The translations under genes were made by a program, and so were the position numbers. This document shows, piece by piece, positions 33,869 to 44,130 of a stretch of DNA of 64,000 nt; position 1 is the stretch's first letter; each line of letters starts with the position of its first letter. This stretch comes from Saccharopolyspora shandongensis (lineage in GTDB: Bacteria > Actinomycetota > Actinomycetes > Mycobacteriales > Pseudonocardiaceae), in the NCBI RefSeq assembly GCF_900106995.1, contig NZ_FNOK01000004.1:280647-344646 (forward strand), in the 5' to 3' direction. The notes beneath the pieces are model-generated. The model saw only the letters and a program-made list of their open reading frames with translations. It searched no databases and was not told the origin of the DNA.

Positions 33869-35041
33869 TCAGGTGAGGGTCCGGCCCGTGGCCGGGTCGA
33901 AGAGGTGGATCTTGTCCGGGTCGAACCAGACCGTCAGGGGCTGGCTCTCCCGCGCCGCCGATTCGACCGAGAGGCGGGTCACCACCTGGCCCTCGTCCGT
34001 GGGCACCTCGGCGCTGCCGCTGTCGGCCGCCAGCTCGTCCAGCTCCGCCGTGCTCGCCCGCCCACCGTGGAGGGTGAAGTACACGTACTTGTCCGAGCCC
34101 ATCTCCTCCACCACGTCCACCTCGCCGGTGAACGTCCCGCCCGCCGCGCGGGCCGTCTCGTCGAGCAGCGCCGCGTCCTCGAAGTGCTCCGGGCGGATGC
34201 CCAGCACCAGTTCGCGCGGTGCGTCCGCGGACTCCAGCGCGGTGCGGATCCGGTCGCTCAGCGGGATGTCGCCCAGCGGGCCGCGCAGCACGCCGTCGGC
34301 CACCTCGACCGGCGCGAAGTTCATCGCGGGCGAGCCGATGAAGCCCGCGACGAACAGGTTCGCCGGGTGCTCGTAGAGGTGTTGCGGCGCGCCGACCTGC
34401 TGCACCACGCCGCCGCGCAGGACCACGACCCGGTCGCCGAGGGTCATCGCCTCGGTCTGGTCGTGCGTGACGTAGACCGTCGTGGTGCTCAGCCGCTTCT
34501 GCAGCTTCGACACCGAGGTCCGCATCTGCACCCGCAGCTTCGCGTCCAAATTGGACAGTGGCTCGTCCATCAGGAACGCCTTGGGACTGCGCACGATCGC
34601 CCGCCCCATCGCCACTCTCTGCCGCTGCCCGCCGGAGAGGTTCGCGGGCTTGCGGTCCAGGTGCTTGGCGAGGTCGAGGATCTTGGCGGCCTCCTCGACC
34701 TTCTGCCGCACCGTCGCCGAATCCACCTTGGCCAGCCGCAGCGGGAACGCCATGTTCTCGAACACCGTCATGTGCGGGTACAGCGCGTAGGACTGGAACA
34801 CCATGGCGATGTCGCGGTCCTTGGGCGCGCGCTCGTTCATCCGCTCCCCGCCGATGCGCAGTTCGCCGCCGCTGATGTCCTCCAGCCCCGCGATCATGTT
34901 CAGCGTGGTGGACTTCCCGCAGCCGGAGGGGCCGACCAGGATCACGAACTCGCCGTCCGCGATCTCCAGGTTCACCTCGCTGACCGCCAGCGCCCCGTCC
35001 GGGTAGCGCTTGGTCACCTTGTCCAGCACGATCTCGGCCAC
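33869..35041 (-). CDS. sugC: ABC sugar importer ATPase (SugC/MsmK type)
   Basis: The 390-residue protein has Walker A GPSGCGKST near 37-45, the signature LSGGQRQR, Walker B 'AFLMDEPLSNLDAKLR' and a C-terminal OB/TOBE regulatory domain, as in MalK/UgpC/SugC. It powers the LpqY-SugABC-like importer, whose other parts are encoded immediately upstream (5 bp gap to sugB). In mycobacteria this system recycles trehalose; the exact sugar here is inferred from gene order and length only. Confidence 0.9.
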   Translation of the reverse strand: MAEIVLDKVTKRYPDGALAVSEVNLEIADGEFVILVGPSGCGKSTTLNMIAGLEDISGGELRIGGERMNERAPKDRDIAMVFQSYALYPHMTVFENMAFPLRLAKVDSATVRQKVEEAAKILDLAKHLDRKPANLSGGQRQRVAMGRAIVRSPKAFLMDEPLSNLDAKLRVQMRTSVSKLQKRLSTTTVYVTHDQTEAMTLGDRVVVLRGGVVQQVGAPQHLYEHPANLFVAGFIGSPAMNFAPVEVADGVLRGPLGDIPLSDRIRTALESADAPRELVLGIRPEHFEDAALLDETARAAGGTFTGEVDVVEEMGSDKYVYFTLHGGRASTAELDELAADSGSAEVPTDEGQVVTRLSVESAARESQPLTVWFDPDKIHLFDPATGRTLT

Positions 35042-35045
35042 TTGG

Positions 35046-35891
35046 TTACCCCTTCACTGCGCCGGAGGTCAGTCCGGACACGATGCGACGCTGGAAGAAC
35101 AGCACGAACACGATGATCGGAATGGTGATCACCACCGCGGCCGCGGAGATCGATCCCGTCGGGTCCTCGAACTGCGAGTCACCGGTGAAGAACTGCAGCG
35201 CCACCGGCGCGGTGCGGGAGTTCTCCGTCGAGGTCAGCGAGATCGCGAACAGGAAGTCGTTCCAGCAGAAGATGAACACCAGGATGGCGGTGGTGAACAC
35301 CCCCGGCGCGGCCAGCGGCGCGATCACCTTCGCGAAGGCCTGCCCCGGCGTGGCGCCGTCCATCTTGGCCGCCTTCTCCAGCTCCCACGGGATCTCCCGG
35401 AAGAACGCCGACAGCGTGTAGATCGCCAGCGGCAGCGAGAAGGTGATGTACGGCAGGATCAGCCCCGGCCAGGTGTCGAACAGGCCCAGCGCCCGCTCGA
35501 TCTCGAACAGCGGCGACACCAGCGACACCTGCGGGAACATCGCGATCAGCAGCGAGGCGCCGACCAGCACCCGCTTGCCGGGGAAGTCCAGCCGGGCGAT
35601 CGCGTAGGCGGCCATGGTGCCCAGCACCACGGCGATGGCGGTCGCGATCAGCGCGATGCCGATCGAGTTCAGCAGCGCGCGGGTGAACTCGCTGGTGGCG
35701 AAGATCGCCGCGTAGTTCTCCAGGGTCCATTCGCGCGGGATCAGGTTGCCGTCGGAGAGCGTCGCCGGCGTCTTGAACGACAGCGACAGGATCCACAGCA
35801 CCGGCACCAGCGCGTACACCAGCACGATGATGTTGAGCAGCGCCCACTTGGTCTTCCGCGCGGGGGTCTCGGCCCCGCCGACGCCGGCCAT
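35046..35891 (-). CDS. sugB: ABC sugar importer permease (SugB/MalG type)
   Basis: A 281-residue permease with six membrane helices; the EAA loop reads '[25 protein letters not shown]', as in MalG-type subunits. The ATG at 35891 shares one base with the stop codon of the upstream permease (TGATG), so the two are translationally coupled. With SugA it forms the membrane channel of the importer. Confidence 0.9.
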   Translation of the reverse strand: MAGVGGAETPARKTKWALLNIIVLVYALVPVLWILSLSFKTPATLSDGNLIPREWTLENYAAIFATSEFTRALLNSIGIALIATAIAVVLGTMAAYAIARLDFPGKRVLVGASLLIAMFPQVSLVSPLFEIERALGLFDTWPGLILPYITFSLPLAIYTLSAFFREIPWELEKAAKMDGATPGQAFAKVIAPLAAPGVFTTAILVFIFCWNDFLFAISLTSTENSRTAPVALQFFTGDSQFEDPTGSISAAAVVITIPIIVFVLFFQRRIVSGLTSGAVKG

Positions 35892-36814
35892 CAGCGCCTC
35901 CCCTTGTCGTCGCTACCGGGCGCGGCCGCGCCGAAGAGCTTCACGAACATCCACGCGATGAGCGCGACCGCGATGAAGATCAGGACCGACATGGTCGAGC
36001 CGATGCCCAGGTTCAGGCCCTTGATCAGGTTGTTGTAGGCGAGCACGGACACCGACGAGGTGCCCTGCGCGCCGGAGGTGAGCACCACGATGTTGTCGAA
36101 GACGCGGAACGCGTCGAGGGTGCGGAACAGCAGCGCGACCAGGATGGCCGGCTTCATCACCGGCAACATCACCTTCGCGAACCGCTGCCACGGCCCCGCG
36201 CCGTCCATCGCCGCCGCCTTGAGCAGGTCGTCGGGCACCAGCGCCAGGCCGGCCATCAGCAGCAGGGCCATGAACGGCGTGGTCTTCCAGATCTCCGCCA
36301 GGATCACGATGGCCAGCGCGCTGGCGTGCTCGGTCAGCGGCGCGCCGCCCGGCGTGATCGCGTTAGCCAGGTAGCCGGTGTCGGGCGTCCAGGCGTAGCG
36401 CCAGCTGAAGGCCGCGACGACGGTGACGATGCCGTACGGGATGAGGGTCACCGTGCGCACCAGGCCGCGGCCGACCAGCGCCCGGTGCATGACCAGCGCC
36501 AGCCCCATGCCGAGGGCGAACTCGATCGCCACCGAGACGACGGTGACCAGGATCGTCACCCAGAACGCGCTCCACCAGTAGCCGTTGCCGAGCACGGTGA
36601 TGTAGTTGTCCAGCCCGACGAACTCGCGCTGGTCCGGGTACTTGAGGTCGAAGCGCTGGAACGACAGCCACAGCGCGTAGAGGATCGGCCAGCCGGTGAC
36701 GGCGAGCATCACCAGCGCGGCCGGCGCGCACAGCAGCCAGCCGAGCTTGCGTTCGGCTTTCTTGCCCTCGCTGATCGCTTTCGCGGTTGGCAGGGAGTCC
36801 TTCAGCTGCACCAT
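35891..36814 (-). CDS. sugA: ABC sugar importer permease (SugA/MalF type)
   Basis: A 307-residue permease with six helices and an EAA loop '[20 protein letters not shown]'. The ATG at 36814 overlaps the binding-protein stop codon by one base. The frame is open further upstream inside the previous gene, but that region is a shadow. With SugB it forms the channel. Confidence 0.9.
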   Translation of the reverse strand: MVQLKDSLPTAKAISEGKKAERKLGWLLCAPAALVMLAVTGWPILYALWLSFQRFDLKYPDQREFVGLDNYITVLGNGYWWSAFWVTILVTVVSVAIEFALGMGLALVMHRALVGRGLVRTVTLIPYGIVTVVAAFSWRYAWTPDTGYLANAITPGGAPLTEHASALAIVILAEIWKTTPFMALLLMAGLALVPDDLLKAAAMDGAGPWQRFAKVMLPVMKPAILVALLFRTLDAFRVFDNIVVLTSGAQGTSSVSVLAYNNLIKGLNLGIGSTMSVLIFIAVALIAWMFVKLFGAAAPGSDDKGRR

Positions 36815-38070
36815 CACGGCATCACTCCCTTGGAGTCCAGGGCGTTCTGCACCTCGGTGCGCATCCGCTCCGCAGTGCTCTGCGGGTCGATCTCCGCGAT
36901 CGGCGCCAGCAGGTTGGACAGCGCCGTGGAGACGTTCTGCGAAGCCGGCGTCACCGTTCGCACGCCCGGATCCTTGAGCGCTTCCAGGATGGTGTCGCGC
37001 ATCGGGTACTCGGCGGCCACCTCGGGATCCGAGTAGACGGACTCGAGAGCGGGCGGCACGCCGTCGTTGATCGCGGAGAACTTCTGGCTTTCCGGGTTCC
37101 GCAAGCACTTCGTCGCTTCGAAGGCCAGGTCCGGCTTGGTGGAGAAGCTGCTGACCGCGTAGTTGGCGCCGCCGATGGTGGACTTGCTCGGCACCCCCGG
37201 CTGCAGGCCGGGCAGCCGCGCCCAGCCGACGTTGCGCGCCAGCTCGGGCTTCTTCTCCTGCATCGACGGGTAGACGAACGGCCAGTTCAGCTGGAACGCG
37301 GCCTGGCCGGACTCGAACTCCTGCCGGGCGTCGTCCTCCTTGGCGTTGTTCATCGACGCGCTCGTGACGCCCGCCGTGCCGAGGTCGCGCAGCGCCTGCA
37401 ACGCCTGCACCGCGCCCTCGTCGATCACGGCGCGCTTGCCGTCATCGGAGATGATGTGCCCGCCCGCCGACTGCACGAGCGTGTTGAAGTGCACGTACAA
37501 GCCCTCGTACTGCGCGCCGGTGAGCGAGATCCAGTGCGGCTTGCCCTCCTGCTTGAGGCGCTGGGCGGTCGAGATCATCTCGCCCCACGTCTTCGGCGGT
37601 TCGGGCACCAGGTCCTTGCGGTACCAGAGCAGCTGCACGTTGGTGTTCTTCGGCGCCGCGTAGAGCTTGCCCTCCCAGGTGGCCGTCTCCAGCGGCCCGC
37701 GCAGCGTGTCGCGCTCGGCTTCGGCCTTGTTCTGGCCCGTCCACTCGCGGATCCACTCGGCCTCGGCGAACTCGCCGGTCCAAGAGACGTCCAGGTAGAG
37801 GATGTCCATGCCGGTGTCGCCGGCGGCCAGCCGGCGCACCATCTGCTCGCGCTGGCCATCGGCGTCGCGGGGCAGCTTGTGGTAGACGATCTGGTACCGC
37901 CCGCCTGACTCGGCGTTGCAGCGGTCCACGTTCTGTTGCAGGTTCTCCTCGGGCGCGCTGTAGAGGTTCACGGTGTTCGCGCCGGAGGCCGGTGCGCATG
38001 CGGTCAGCGCGGAGGCGCACACCAGCGACGCGCCCAGCACTGCCGCTGCACGGTTGCGGCGAACTCTCAC
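36814..38070 (-). CDS. lpqY: Sugar-binding lipoprotein (LpqY-like)
   Basis: The 418-residue protein starts with a basic segment and a lipoprotein signal ending in the lipobox LTAC (Cys near residue 25), so it is anchored outside the membrane. The mature part is an extracellular solute-binding protein family 1 fold, typical of sugar ABC importers. The gene order binding protein, SugA, SugB, SugC is that of mycobacterial lpqY-sugABC (trehalose). The GTG at 38070 starts just before the basic segment; the longer frame to 38124 lacks these features. A promoter with an internal palindrome lies at 38166-38194. Confidence 0.87.
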   Translation of the reverse strand: MRVRRNRAAAVLGASLVCASALTACAPASGANTVNLYSAPEENLQQNVDRCNAESGGRYQIVYHKLPRDADGQREQMVRRLAAGDTGMDILYLDVSWTGEFAEAEWIREWTGQNKAEAERDTLRGPLETATWEGKLYAAPKNTNVQLLWYRKDLVPEPPKTWGEMISTAQRLKQEGKPHWISLTGAQYEGLYVHFNTLVQSAGGHIISDDGKRAVIDEGAVQALQALRDLGTAGVTSASMNNAKEDDARQEFESGQAAFQLNWPFVYPSMQEKKPELARNVGWARLPGLQPGVPSKSTIGGANYAVSSFSTKPDLAFEATKCLRNPESQKFSAINDGVPPALESVYSDPEVAAEYPMRDTILEALKDPGVRTVTPASQNVSTALSNLLAPIAEIDPQSTAERMRTEVQNALDSKGVMP

Positions 38071-38165
38071 GGTCGGTCCTTCCAGTTGCCGGTCGCAGCC
38101 GCGACCCGGCACTGGGGTGCCCACGCTTCGTCGCCTGCCACCGCCGGCGGTGAGCCGGTGTTGGC

Positions 38166-38194
38166 AAGCTAGGCGTCTTGATCAGTCAAGGCAA
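38166..38194 (-). promoter_or_regulatory. Candidate lpqY-sugABC promoter with overlapping operator
   Basis: On the reverse strand TTGCCT (38194-38189) and TAGCTT (38171-38166) are 17 bases apart. Between them lies the inverted repeat CTTGA-CTGA-TCAAG (38177-38190), well placed for a LacI-type sugar repressor. About 95 bases of leader follow, containing a CACCGCCGGCGGTG palindrome (38139-38152). The remaining 200 bases up to 38406 show only the terminator listed next. Confidence 0.5.
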
Positions 38195-38355
38195 GGCCGC
38201 CGAGCCCCTTGTTGCTAATACGTGAAAGTCGGCGAAACCGGGCACCGGCACATTGCGCCGAAAGCCGTTCCGCGCTGCACCGACCGGCGCAAAGAGGCTG
38301 TTCACCGGGGCCTTCCGGCCGACGGGGCGCGATGCGATTTCCGGTAAAAACGCGA

Positions 38356-38389
38356 AACCCAGAACCCTGCCGCGCAGGAGTCCTGGGTT
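38356..38389 (-). terminator. Hairpin behind the stress-protein gene
   Basis: AACCCAG (38356-38362) pairs with CTGGGTT (38383-38389), and an inner CTGC/GCAG pair (38367-38370, 38374-38377) extends the stem. It is 18 bases after the downstream stop codon. Confidence 0.6.
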
Positions 38390-38406
38390 CCGGTCGGATC
38401 AGCCGA

Positions 38407-38937
38407 TCACTGCGCCGACGGCGGGCGCATGGCGAGCTTGGCGAGCAGGTCCCGGCCCTGTTCCGCGTGGCGCGGCTGGGCCAGCACGTCGTAGCGGCCC
38501 GCGACCAGCTGGCTTGCCGAGGAGAAGTCCCGGCGGCCGCGGGTCGAGGCGTAGCCGACCGCCGCGGAAACCAGGCCGAACACGATACCCGCGCCCAGGC
38601 CGACCAGCACCGGGCCCAACCAGCTGCCCTGCGGCGTGAACAGGCCCAGAATCAGGCCGACGAACAGGCCGAACCACGCTCCGGAGGCCGCGCCCCCGCC
38701 CAGCACCCGACCCCAGGTCAGCCGCCCGGTGACGCGCTCGACGAGCATCAGGTCGACGCCGACGATGGTCACCTCCTGGACCGGGAAGTCGCTGTCCGCC
38801 AGGTGGTCGACGGCGCGCTGCGCCTCTTCGTAGGTGCCGTAGGAACCGATCGGCCAGCCGCTCGGCGGAGTGGGCAGGTTGGGTGTGCCCGGCGCCGACC
38901 GGCCGGAGCCGGTGAACGGATTGGACACCGCTGACAC
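38407..38937 (-). CDS. General stress protein 17M-like membrane protein
   Basis: A 176-residue protein. The N-terminal soluble part ('YGTYEEAQRAVDHLADSDFPVQEVTIVG') is the GSP 17M-like fold, followed by a Gly-rich membrane hairpin ('GAWFGLFVGLILGLF' and 'LVGLGAGIVFGLVSAAVG') and a soluble C-terminus. The mycobacterial counterpart Rv1234 stands immediately before lpqY, exactly as here. The role is unknown. The ATG start is clear from the conserved N-terminus. Confidence 0.82.
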   Translation of the reverse strand: MSAVSNPFTGSGRSAPGTPNLPTPPSGWPIGSYGTYEEAQRAVDHLADSDFPVQEVTIVGVDLMLVERVTGRLTWGRVLGGGAASGAWFGLFVGLILGLFTPQGSWLGPVLVGLGAGIVFGLVSAAVGYASTRGRRDFSSASQLVAGRYDVLAQPRHAEQGRDLLAKLAMRPPSAQ

Positions 38938-39084
38938 CTCCGTTGGATTGCTGCCATGGCGGAGACGGCGGGATCCGGGCGAGCCCGATTCCGGCGTATT
39001 GTCCCCTACCCCATCAGGCTACCCCGTGGAGTCTCCCGGAGATCATGTCCGTCCGAGCGGTTCCGCGCATCCGCAGACCGGATG

Positions 39085-40296
39085 TCACCCGGCGGCCTCC
39101 CGCCGGACGACCGCGAACGTCAGCGCCGCGCACCCCAGCGCGGCCAGCGCCAGGAGCACGAGGCCCCAGGTGTAGTCGCCCGCCGTGCCGTAGATCGCGC
39201 CCATCACCAGCGGCGGGAAGAACCCGCCCAGGCCGCCCGCGGCACCCACCAGGCCGGTCACCGCGCCGACCTCGTCGGGCGGGGCCAGCTTGGCGACCAG
39301 CGCGAACACCGCACCCGCGCCGGCCCCGAGCACCGCGGCCAGGCCGAGGAAGGCGATCGTGCCGAGTGGGACCAGCGGCAGTTCGAAGGCCGCCAGGCCC
39401 GCGAACGCCATGGCGAGCGAGCAGGCGATACCGAGCACGTCGGCCGGGTGCACGCGGTCGCAGAGCCAGCCGCCGATCGGCCGGGCCACCACGGCCAGCA
39501 CCACGAACCCCGCCGTGCGCATCGAGGCGTCGCTCGCGCTGAGGTCGTAGGCGGACTTGAGGTAGGTGGGCAGGTAGACGCTGAACGCCACGAACCCGCC
39601 GAAGGTCAGCGCGTACAGCACCGACAGCTGCCAGGTCGCCCCCAGCCGCAGGGTTTCCACGGTGCGGTGGAACGCTGAACCAGGCGGCACCACCCGATCG
39701 GCCGGGTCGCCGAGCAGCGTCCACGCCAGCACCGCGACCACGACCAGTGCCACCGACACGACCAGGAACGGCGCCAGCTGGCCGAACGCGGCGGCCAGCG
39801 GCAGCGTGGTGAACGAGGCGATCGCCGTGCCGCCGGTGCCGACGCCGAAGACGCCGAGCGCCATGCCGCGGTTCGCGGGCGGGAACCAGGCGTTGACCGC
39901 CGGGACGCCGACGGCGAAGGTGGTGCCGCCGAGGCCGAGCAGCACGCCGCCGATCATCAGCACCGGCAGCGAATCGGGGAACAGCCCGACCAGCAGCACC
40001 GGGACGATCGTCAGCAAGCTGATCAGGGTGAACATCGGCCGGGCGCCGAAGCGGTCGGTGAGCGAGCCGACCGGGATGCGGCCGACGGAGCCGATGATCA
40101 CCGGCAGCGCCACCAGGATCGCCTGGGTGAACGGTGCCAGTCCCAGCCGCTGGCCGATGACCGGCGCCAGCGGGCCGAGCAGCGCCCACGCCCAGAAGTT
40201 GATCATGAAGGCGAGGGTCGAGACCGCCAGGACCACCCACTTCCTCGCCGACGCGACCGCGAACCCGGCGAAGGCCGGCGCGGGATGGCTGACCAC
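39085..40296 (-). CDS. narK: NarK-type nitrate/nitrite transporter
   Basis: A 403-residue MFS protein of the nitrate-nitrite porter group, with about 12 hydrophobic helices and Gly-rich signature segments ('GVLLGLGGTTFAVGVPAVNAWFP', 'GLVGAAGGLGGFFPP', split here as the two NNP motifs). It should import nitrate and/or export nitrite. The GTG at 40296 has GGAGG 9 bases ahead; a much longer open frame exists upstream but overlaps narG. It is divergent from narG with 153 bp between the start codons, so the two share a regulatory region, in which I found no obvious FNR or NarL site. Confidence 0.9.
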   Translation of the reverse strand: MVSHPAPAFAGFAVASARKWVVLAVSTLAFMINFWAWALLGPLAPVIGQRLGLAPFTQAILVALPVIIGSVGRIPVGSLTDRFGARPMFTLISLLTIVPVLLVGLFPDSLPVLMIGGVLLGLGGTTFAVGVPAVNAWFPPANRGMALGVFGVGTGGTAIASFTTLPLAAAFGQLAPFLVVSVALVVVAVLAWTLLGDPADRVVPPGSAFHRTVETLRLGATWQLSVLYALTFGGFVAFSVYLPTYLKSAYDLSASDASMRTAGFVVLAVVARPIGGWLCDRVHPADVLGIACSLAMAFAGLAAFELPLVPLGTIAFLGLAAVLGAGAGAVFALVAKLAPPDEVGAVTGLVGAAGGLGGFFPPLVMGAIYGTAGDYTWGLVLLALAALGCAALTFAVVRREAAG

Positions 40297-40449
40297 GACT
40301 GAAACCTCCGCTCTCGGGCGCGAACGGCCGAGTTGCACATCGCTCCGATCGGCCCAATCGTCGAGCTTGCGTGCCGCGAACACGGGCTGCGACTCGAAGC
40401 GCGCAGCCACCTCGGTCCACCGACGACAGCCCCGCGAAGGAGCCAGGCG

Positions 40450-43400
40450 ATGGCGAACCGCCCGGATGCGGGCACCGATGGACCGGTGTCCGATCTCCTG
40501 CTGAGAACCCGCAAGCTGCTGTCCCCCGGCAAGGTCTCGGCCGATCTGCGCACCATCGATCTCGTCGGCGGGCGCGACGGCGACGTCTTCTACCGGGACC
40601 GCTGGAGCCACGACAAGGTGGTCCGCTCCACGCACGGCGTGAACTGCACCGGCTCGTGCTCGTGGCAGGTCTACGTCAAGGACGGGATCATCACCTGGGA
40701 GGCGCAGCAGACCGACTACCCCTCCGCCGGCCCGGATTCGCCGGAGTACGAGCCGCGCGGCTGCCCGCGCGGGGCGGCGTTCTCCTGGTACACCTACTCG
40801 CCCACCCGGCTGCGCTACCCGTACGTGCGAGGAGTGCTGCTGGAGCTGTACCGGCGGGCCAAGGCCGCCACCGGCGACCCGGTGCTCGCCTGGCAGTCCA
40901 TCATGGATGATCCGGCGGCGCGGCGGAGCTACCAGCGGGCGCGCGGCAAGGGCGGGCTGGTGCGGGCCGACTGGGACGAGGTCGTGGAGCTCGTCGCAGC
41001 CGCGCACGTGCACACCATCCGCAGGCACGGCCCGGACCGGATCGCCGGGTTCTCCCCGATCCCGGCGATGTCGATGGTCTCGCACGCCGCGGGCGCGCGG
41101 TTCATCTCGTTGATCGGCGGCACCATGCTGTCCTTCTACGACTGGTACGCCGACCTGCCGGTCGCGTCGCCGCAGGTGTTCGGCGACCAGACCGACGTGC
41201 CCGAGTCGGCGGACTGGTGGAACTCCTCCTACCTGATGATGTGGGGCTCCAACGTCCCGGTGACCCGCACCCCGGACGCGCACTTCATGACCGAGGCGCG
41301 GTACCGGGGCCAGAAGGTCGTGGTGGTGTCGCCGGACTACGCCGACAACGTGAAGTTCGCCGACACCTGGCTGTCGCCGCAGCCGGGCACCGACGGCGCG
41401 CTGGCGATGGCCATGGGGCACGTGATCCTGCGGGACTTCTTCGTGCAGCGGCAGGCACCGAGCTTCGCCGACTACGTGCGCCGCTACACCGACCTGCCGT
41501 TCCTGGTTTCGTTGCGGGACACCGGTGAGACGCTGGTGCCGGACAAGTTCCTCACCGCGGCCGATCTCGGCGCGCCCGGCGAGCACGACCGGTTCAAGCC
41601 GGTGCTCGTCGACGAGCGCACCGGCCGCGAGCACGTGCCCGGCGGGAGCCTGGGATTCCGCTTCGGCAAGGAGGAAACCGGCCGCTGGAACCTGGACCTC
41701 GGCGAGGTGCGACCGCAGCTGAGCCTGCTCGGCCACGCCGCCGCCGAGCCGGTCGCGGTGGAGCTGCCGAGGTTCGACGTGCCCGGCGAGCGCGGGGCCC
41801 GGCTACGCCGCGGCGTCCCGGCGATCCGCGTGGGCGACCGCCTGGTGACCACGGTGTTCGACCTGGTGCTGGCCAACTACGGGGTGGGCCGGCCGGGACT
41901 GCCCGGGGACTGGCCGAGCGGCCTCGACGACCCGCGGCCGCACACCCCGGCGTGGCAGGAGGAGATCACCGGGGTGCCCGCCGCGCAGGTGACCCGGGTG
42001 GCCCGCGAATTCGCCCGCAACGCCGAGGAATCCGGCGGCCGGTCGATGATCCTGATGGGCGCGGGAACCAACCACTGGTTCCACTCCGACACGATCTACC
42101 GGGCGTTCCTGGCGCTGGTGACGCTGACCGGCTGCCAGGGGGTCAACGGCGGCGGCTGGGCGCACTACGTCGGCCAGGAGAAGTGCCGCCCGGTCACCGG
42201 GTGGGCGCAGCTGGCCGGGGCGCTGGACTGGGCGCGGCCCCCGCGCCAGATGATCGGCACCGCGTTCTGGTACCTCGCCACCGACCAGTGGCGCTACGAC
42301 GCGCTGGGCGCCGACGAGCTGATCCACCCGCTGGGCCCGGGCCGGTTGTGGGGTGCGGCGATGGCCGACTGCATCGTCCGGTCGGCGCGGATGGGCTGGA
42401 TGCCGTCGTACCCGACGTTCGACCGCAACCCGCTCGACCTGGTGGATTCGGCCCGCGCGGCCGGTGTAGAGCCCGCCGACCACGTGATCGACGAGCTGCG
42501 CGCCGGACGGCTGCGCTTCGCCTGCACCGACCCGGACGCCGAGCAGAACTGGCCGCGGATCGTCACGGTGTGGCGGGCGAACCTGCTGGGCTCGTCGGCG
42601 AAGGGCAACGAGTACTTCCTGAAGCACCTGCTCGGCACCGATTCCGCCCTGCGGGCCGAGGAGACCCCGCCGAACCGGCGGCCGCACGACGTCTGGTGGC
42701 ATGCGAAGGCACCGGAGGGGAAGCTGGATCTGCTGGTATCGCTGGACTTCCGGATGACCAGCACCGGCCTGTGCAGCGACGTGCTGCTGCCCGCCGCCAC
42801 CTGGTACGAGAAGCACGACCTGTCCTCGACGGACATGCACCCGTTCGTCCACGCGTTCACCCCGGCGATCGCGCCGCCGTGGCAGACCCGCAGCGATTTC
42901 GCCGCTTTCCACGCCGTGGCCCGCAAGTTCTCCGAGCTCGCCGTGACGCACCTGGGCATCCGCGAGGACCTGGTCGCCGCGCCGCTGCTGCACGACACCC
43001 CGGACGAGCTCGCGACGCCCGGCGGCGTGGTGCGGGACTGGGGACGCAACGAGGTGGACCCGGTTCCGGGCGTCACGATGCCGAAGCTGATCGTGGTGCG
43101 GCGCGACTACCCGGCGGTGGCGGAGAAGATGGCCGCCCTCGGGCCGCTGGTGGACCGGCTCGGCGTGGGCAACAAGGGCTGGACGGTCGTCCCGGACCAG
43201 GAGGTCGAGCGGCTGCGGCGCAGCAACGGCACCGTGCAGGGTGGTGTCGCCGACGGGCGGCCGTCGCTGGCGCGGGACGTGGACGCGTGTGAGGCGATCC
43301 TCGCGCTGTCCGGCACGACCAACGGCCGGATCGCGGTCGCCGGCTTCCGGGTGCTGGAGGAGCGCACCGGCGTGCGGCTGGCCGACCTGGCACTGGACAA

Positions 43401-44130
43401 CGAGGGCAAGCAGGTCACGTTCGCCGACACCCAGGCGCGGCCGGTGCCGGTGATCACCTCTCCCGAGTGGAGCGGCAGCGAGCACGGCGGCCGCCGCTAC
43501 ACGGCATTCGCGATCAACGTCGAACGCCTCAAGCCCTGGCACACCCTGACCGGCCGCCAGCACTTCTACCTGGACCACGACTGGATGCAGGAGCTCGGCG
43601 AGGCGCTGCCGGTGTACCGGCCGCCGCTGAACATGCACCAGTTGTTCGGCGAGCCCCGGGAATCCGGCGGCACCGCGGTCTCGGTGCGCTACCTGACGCC
43701 GCACTCGAAGTGGTCGATCCACTCCGAGTACCAGGACAACCTGCTGATGCTCGCGCTGTCGCGCGGCGGCCCGGACCTGTGGATGAGCCCGGCCGACGCG
43801 GAGCTGATCGGGGTGCGCGACAACGACTGGGTCGAGGCGGTGAACCGCAACGGCGTGGTCGTCGCGCGGGCCGTGGTGTCGCAGAAGATGCCGCGGGGGA
43901 CGGTGTACATGTACCACGCCAAGGACCGGGTGGTGGACGTGCCGAAGTCCGAGATCTCCGGGCTGCGCGGCGGGATCCACAACTCGCTGACCCGGCTGCT
44001 GCTCAAGCCCACCCACCTCATCGGCGGCTACGCCCAGCTGACCTTCGCGTTCAACTACCTGGGCCCGACCGGCAACCAGCGCGACGAGGTCACCGTCATC
44101 CGCCGCCGCAGCCAGGAGGTCGAATACTGA
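40450..44130 (+). CDS. narG: Respiratory nitrate reductase alpha subunit NarG
   Basis: The 1226-residue catalytic subunit reduces nitrate to nitrite with electrons from quinol through NarH and NarI. The N-terminal FS0 cluster motif is HGVNCTGSC with further Cys 'GCPRG' (about residues 49-98); the first ligand is His, as in NarG. The Mo-bis-MGD ligand Asp sits in the 'PDYADNVKF' region near 295-305. No twin-arginine signal is seen, so it acts on the cytoplasmic side. AAGGAG precedes the ATG at 40450, ruling out the longer frame. The stop overlaps narH as TGATG. MoeZ elsewhere in the window serves molybdopterin synthesis. Confidence 0.96.
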   Translation: MANRPDAGTDGPVSDLLLRTRKLLSPGKVSADLRTIDLVGGRDGDVFYRDRWSHDKVVRSTHGVNCTGSCSWQVYVKDGIITWEAQQTDYPSAGPDSPEYEPRGCPRGAAFSWYTYSPTRLRYPYVRGVLLELYRRAKAATGDPVLAWQSIMDDPAARRSYQRARGKGGLVRADWDEVVELVAAAHVHTIRRHGPDRIAGFSPIPAMSMVSHAAGARFISLIGGTMLSFYDWYADLPVASPQVFGDQTDVPESADWWNSSYLMMWGSNVPVTRTPDAHFMTEARYRGQKVVVVSPDYADNVKFADTWLSPQPGTDGALAMAMGHVILRDFFVQRQAPSFADYVRRYTDLPFLVSLRDTGETLVPDKFLTAADLGAPGEHDRFKPVLVDERTGREHVPGGSLGFRFGKEETGRWNLDLGEVRPQLSLLGHAAAEPVAVELPRFDVPGERGARLRRGVPAIRVGDRLVTTVFDLVLANYGVGRPGLPGDWPSGLDDPRPHTPAWQEEITGVPAAQVTRVAREFARNAEESGGRSMILMGAGTNHWFHSDTIYRAFLALVTLTGCQGVNGGGWAHYVGQEKCRPVTGWAQLAGALDWARPPRQMIGTAFWYLATDQWRYDALGADELIHPLGPGRLWGAAMADCIVRSARMGWMPSYPTFDRNPLDLVDSARAAGVEPADHVIDELRAGRLRFACTDPDAEQNWPRIVTVWRANLLGSSAKGNEYFLKHLLGTDSALRAEETPPNRRPHDVWWHAKAPEGKLDLLVSLDFRMTSTGLCSDVLLPAATWYEKHDLSSTDMHPFVHAFTPAIAPPWQTRSDFAAFHAVARKFSELAVTHLGIREDLVAAPLLHDTPDELATPGGVVRDWGRNEVDPVPGVTMPKLIVVRRDYPAVAEKMAALGPLVDRLGVGNKGWTVVPDQEVERLRRSNGTVQGGVADGRPSLARDVDACEAILALSGTTNGRIAVAGFRVLEERTGVRLADLALDNEGKQVTFADTQARPVPVITSPEWSGSEHGGRRYTAFAINVERLKPWHTLTGRQHFYLDHDWMQELGEALPVYRPPLNMHQLFGEPRESGGTAVSVRYLTPHSKWSIHSEYQDNLLMLALSRGGPDLWMSPADAELIGVRDNDWVEAVNRNGVVVARAVVSQKMPRGTVYMYHAKDRVVDVPKSEISGLRGGIHNSLTRLLLKPTHLIGGYAQLTFAFNYLGPTGNQRDEVTVIRRRSQEVEY

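Noticed and set aside
40297..40449. Search for FNR/CRP or NarL boxes between narK and narG
   Set aside because: No symmetric site of the expected form was found by eye.
39085..41736. 883-residue frame that would fuse narK to upstream sequence
   Set aside because: The extra N-terminal part overlaps narG on the other strand; a GTG with GGAGG at 40296 gives a normal NarK.
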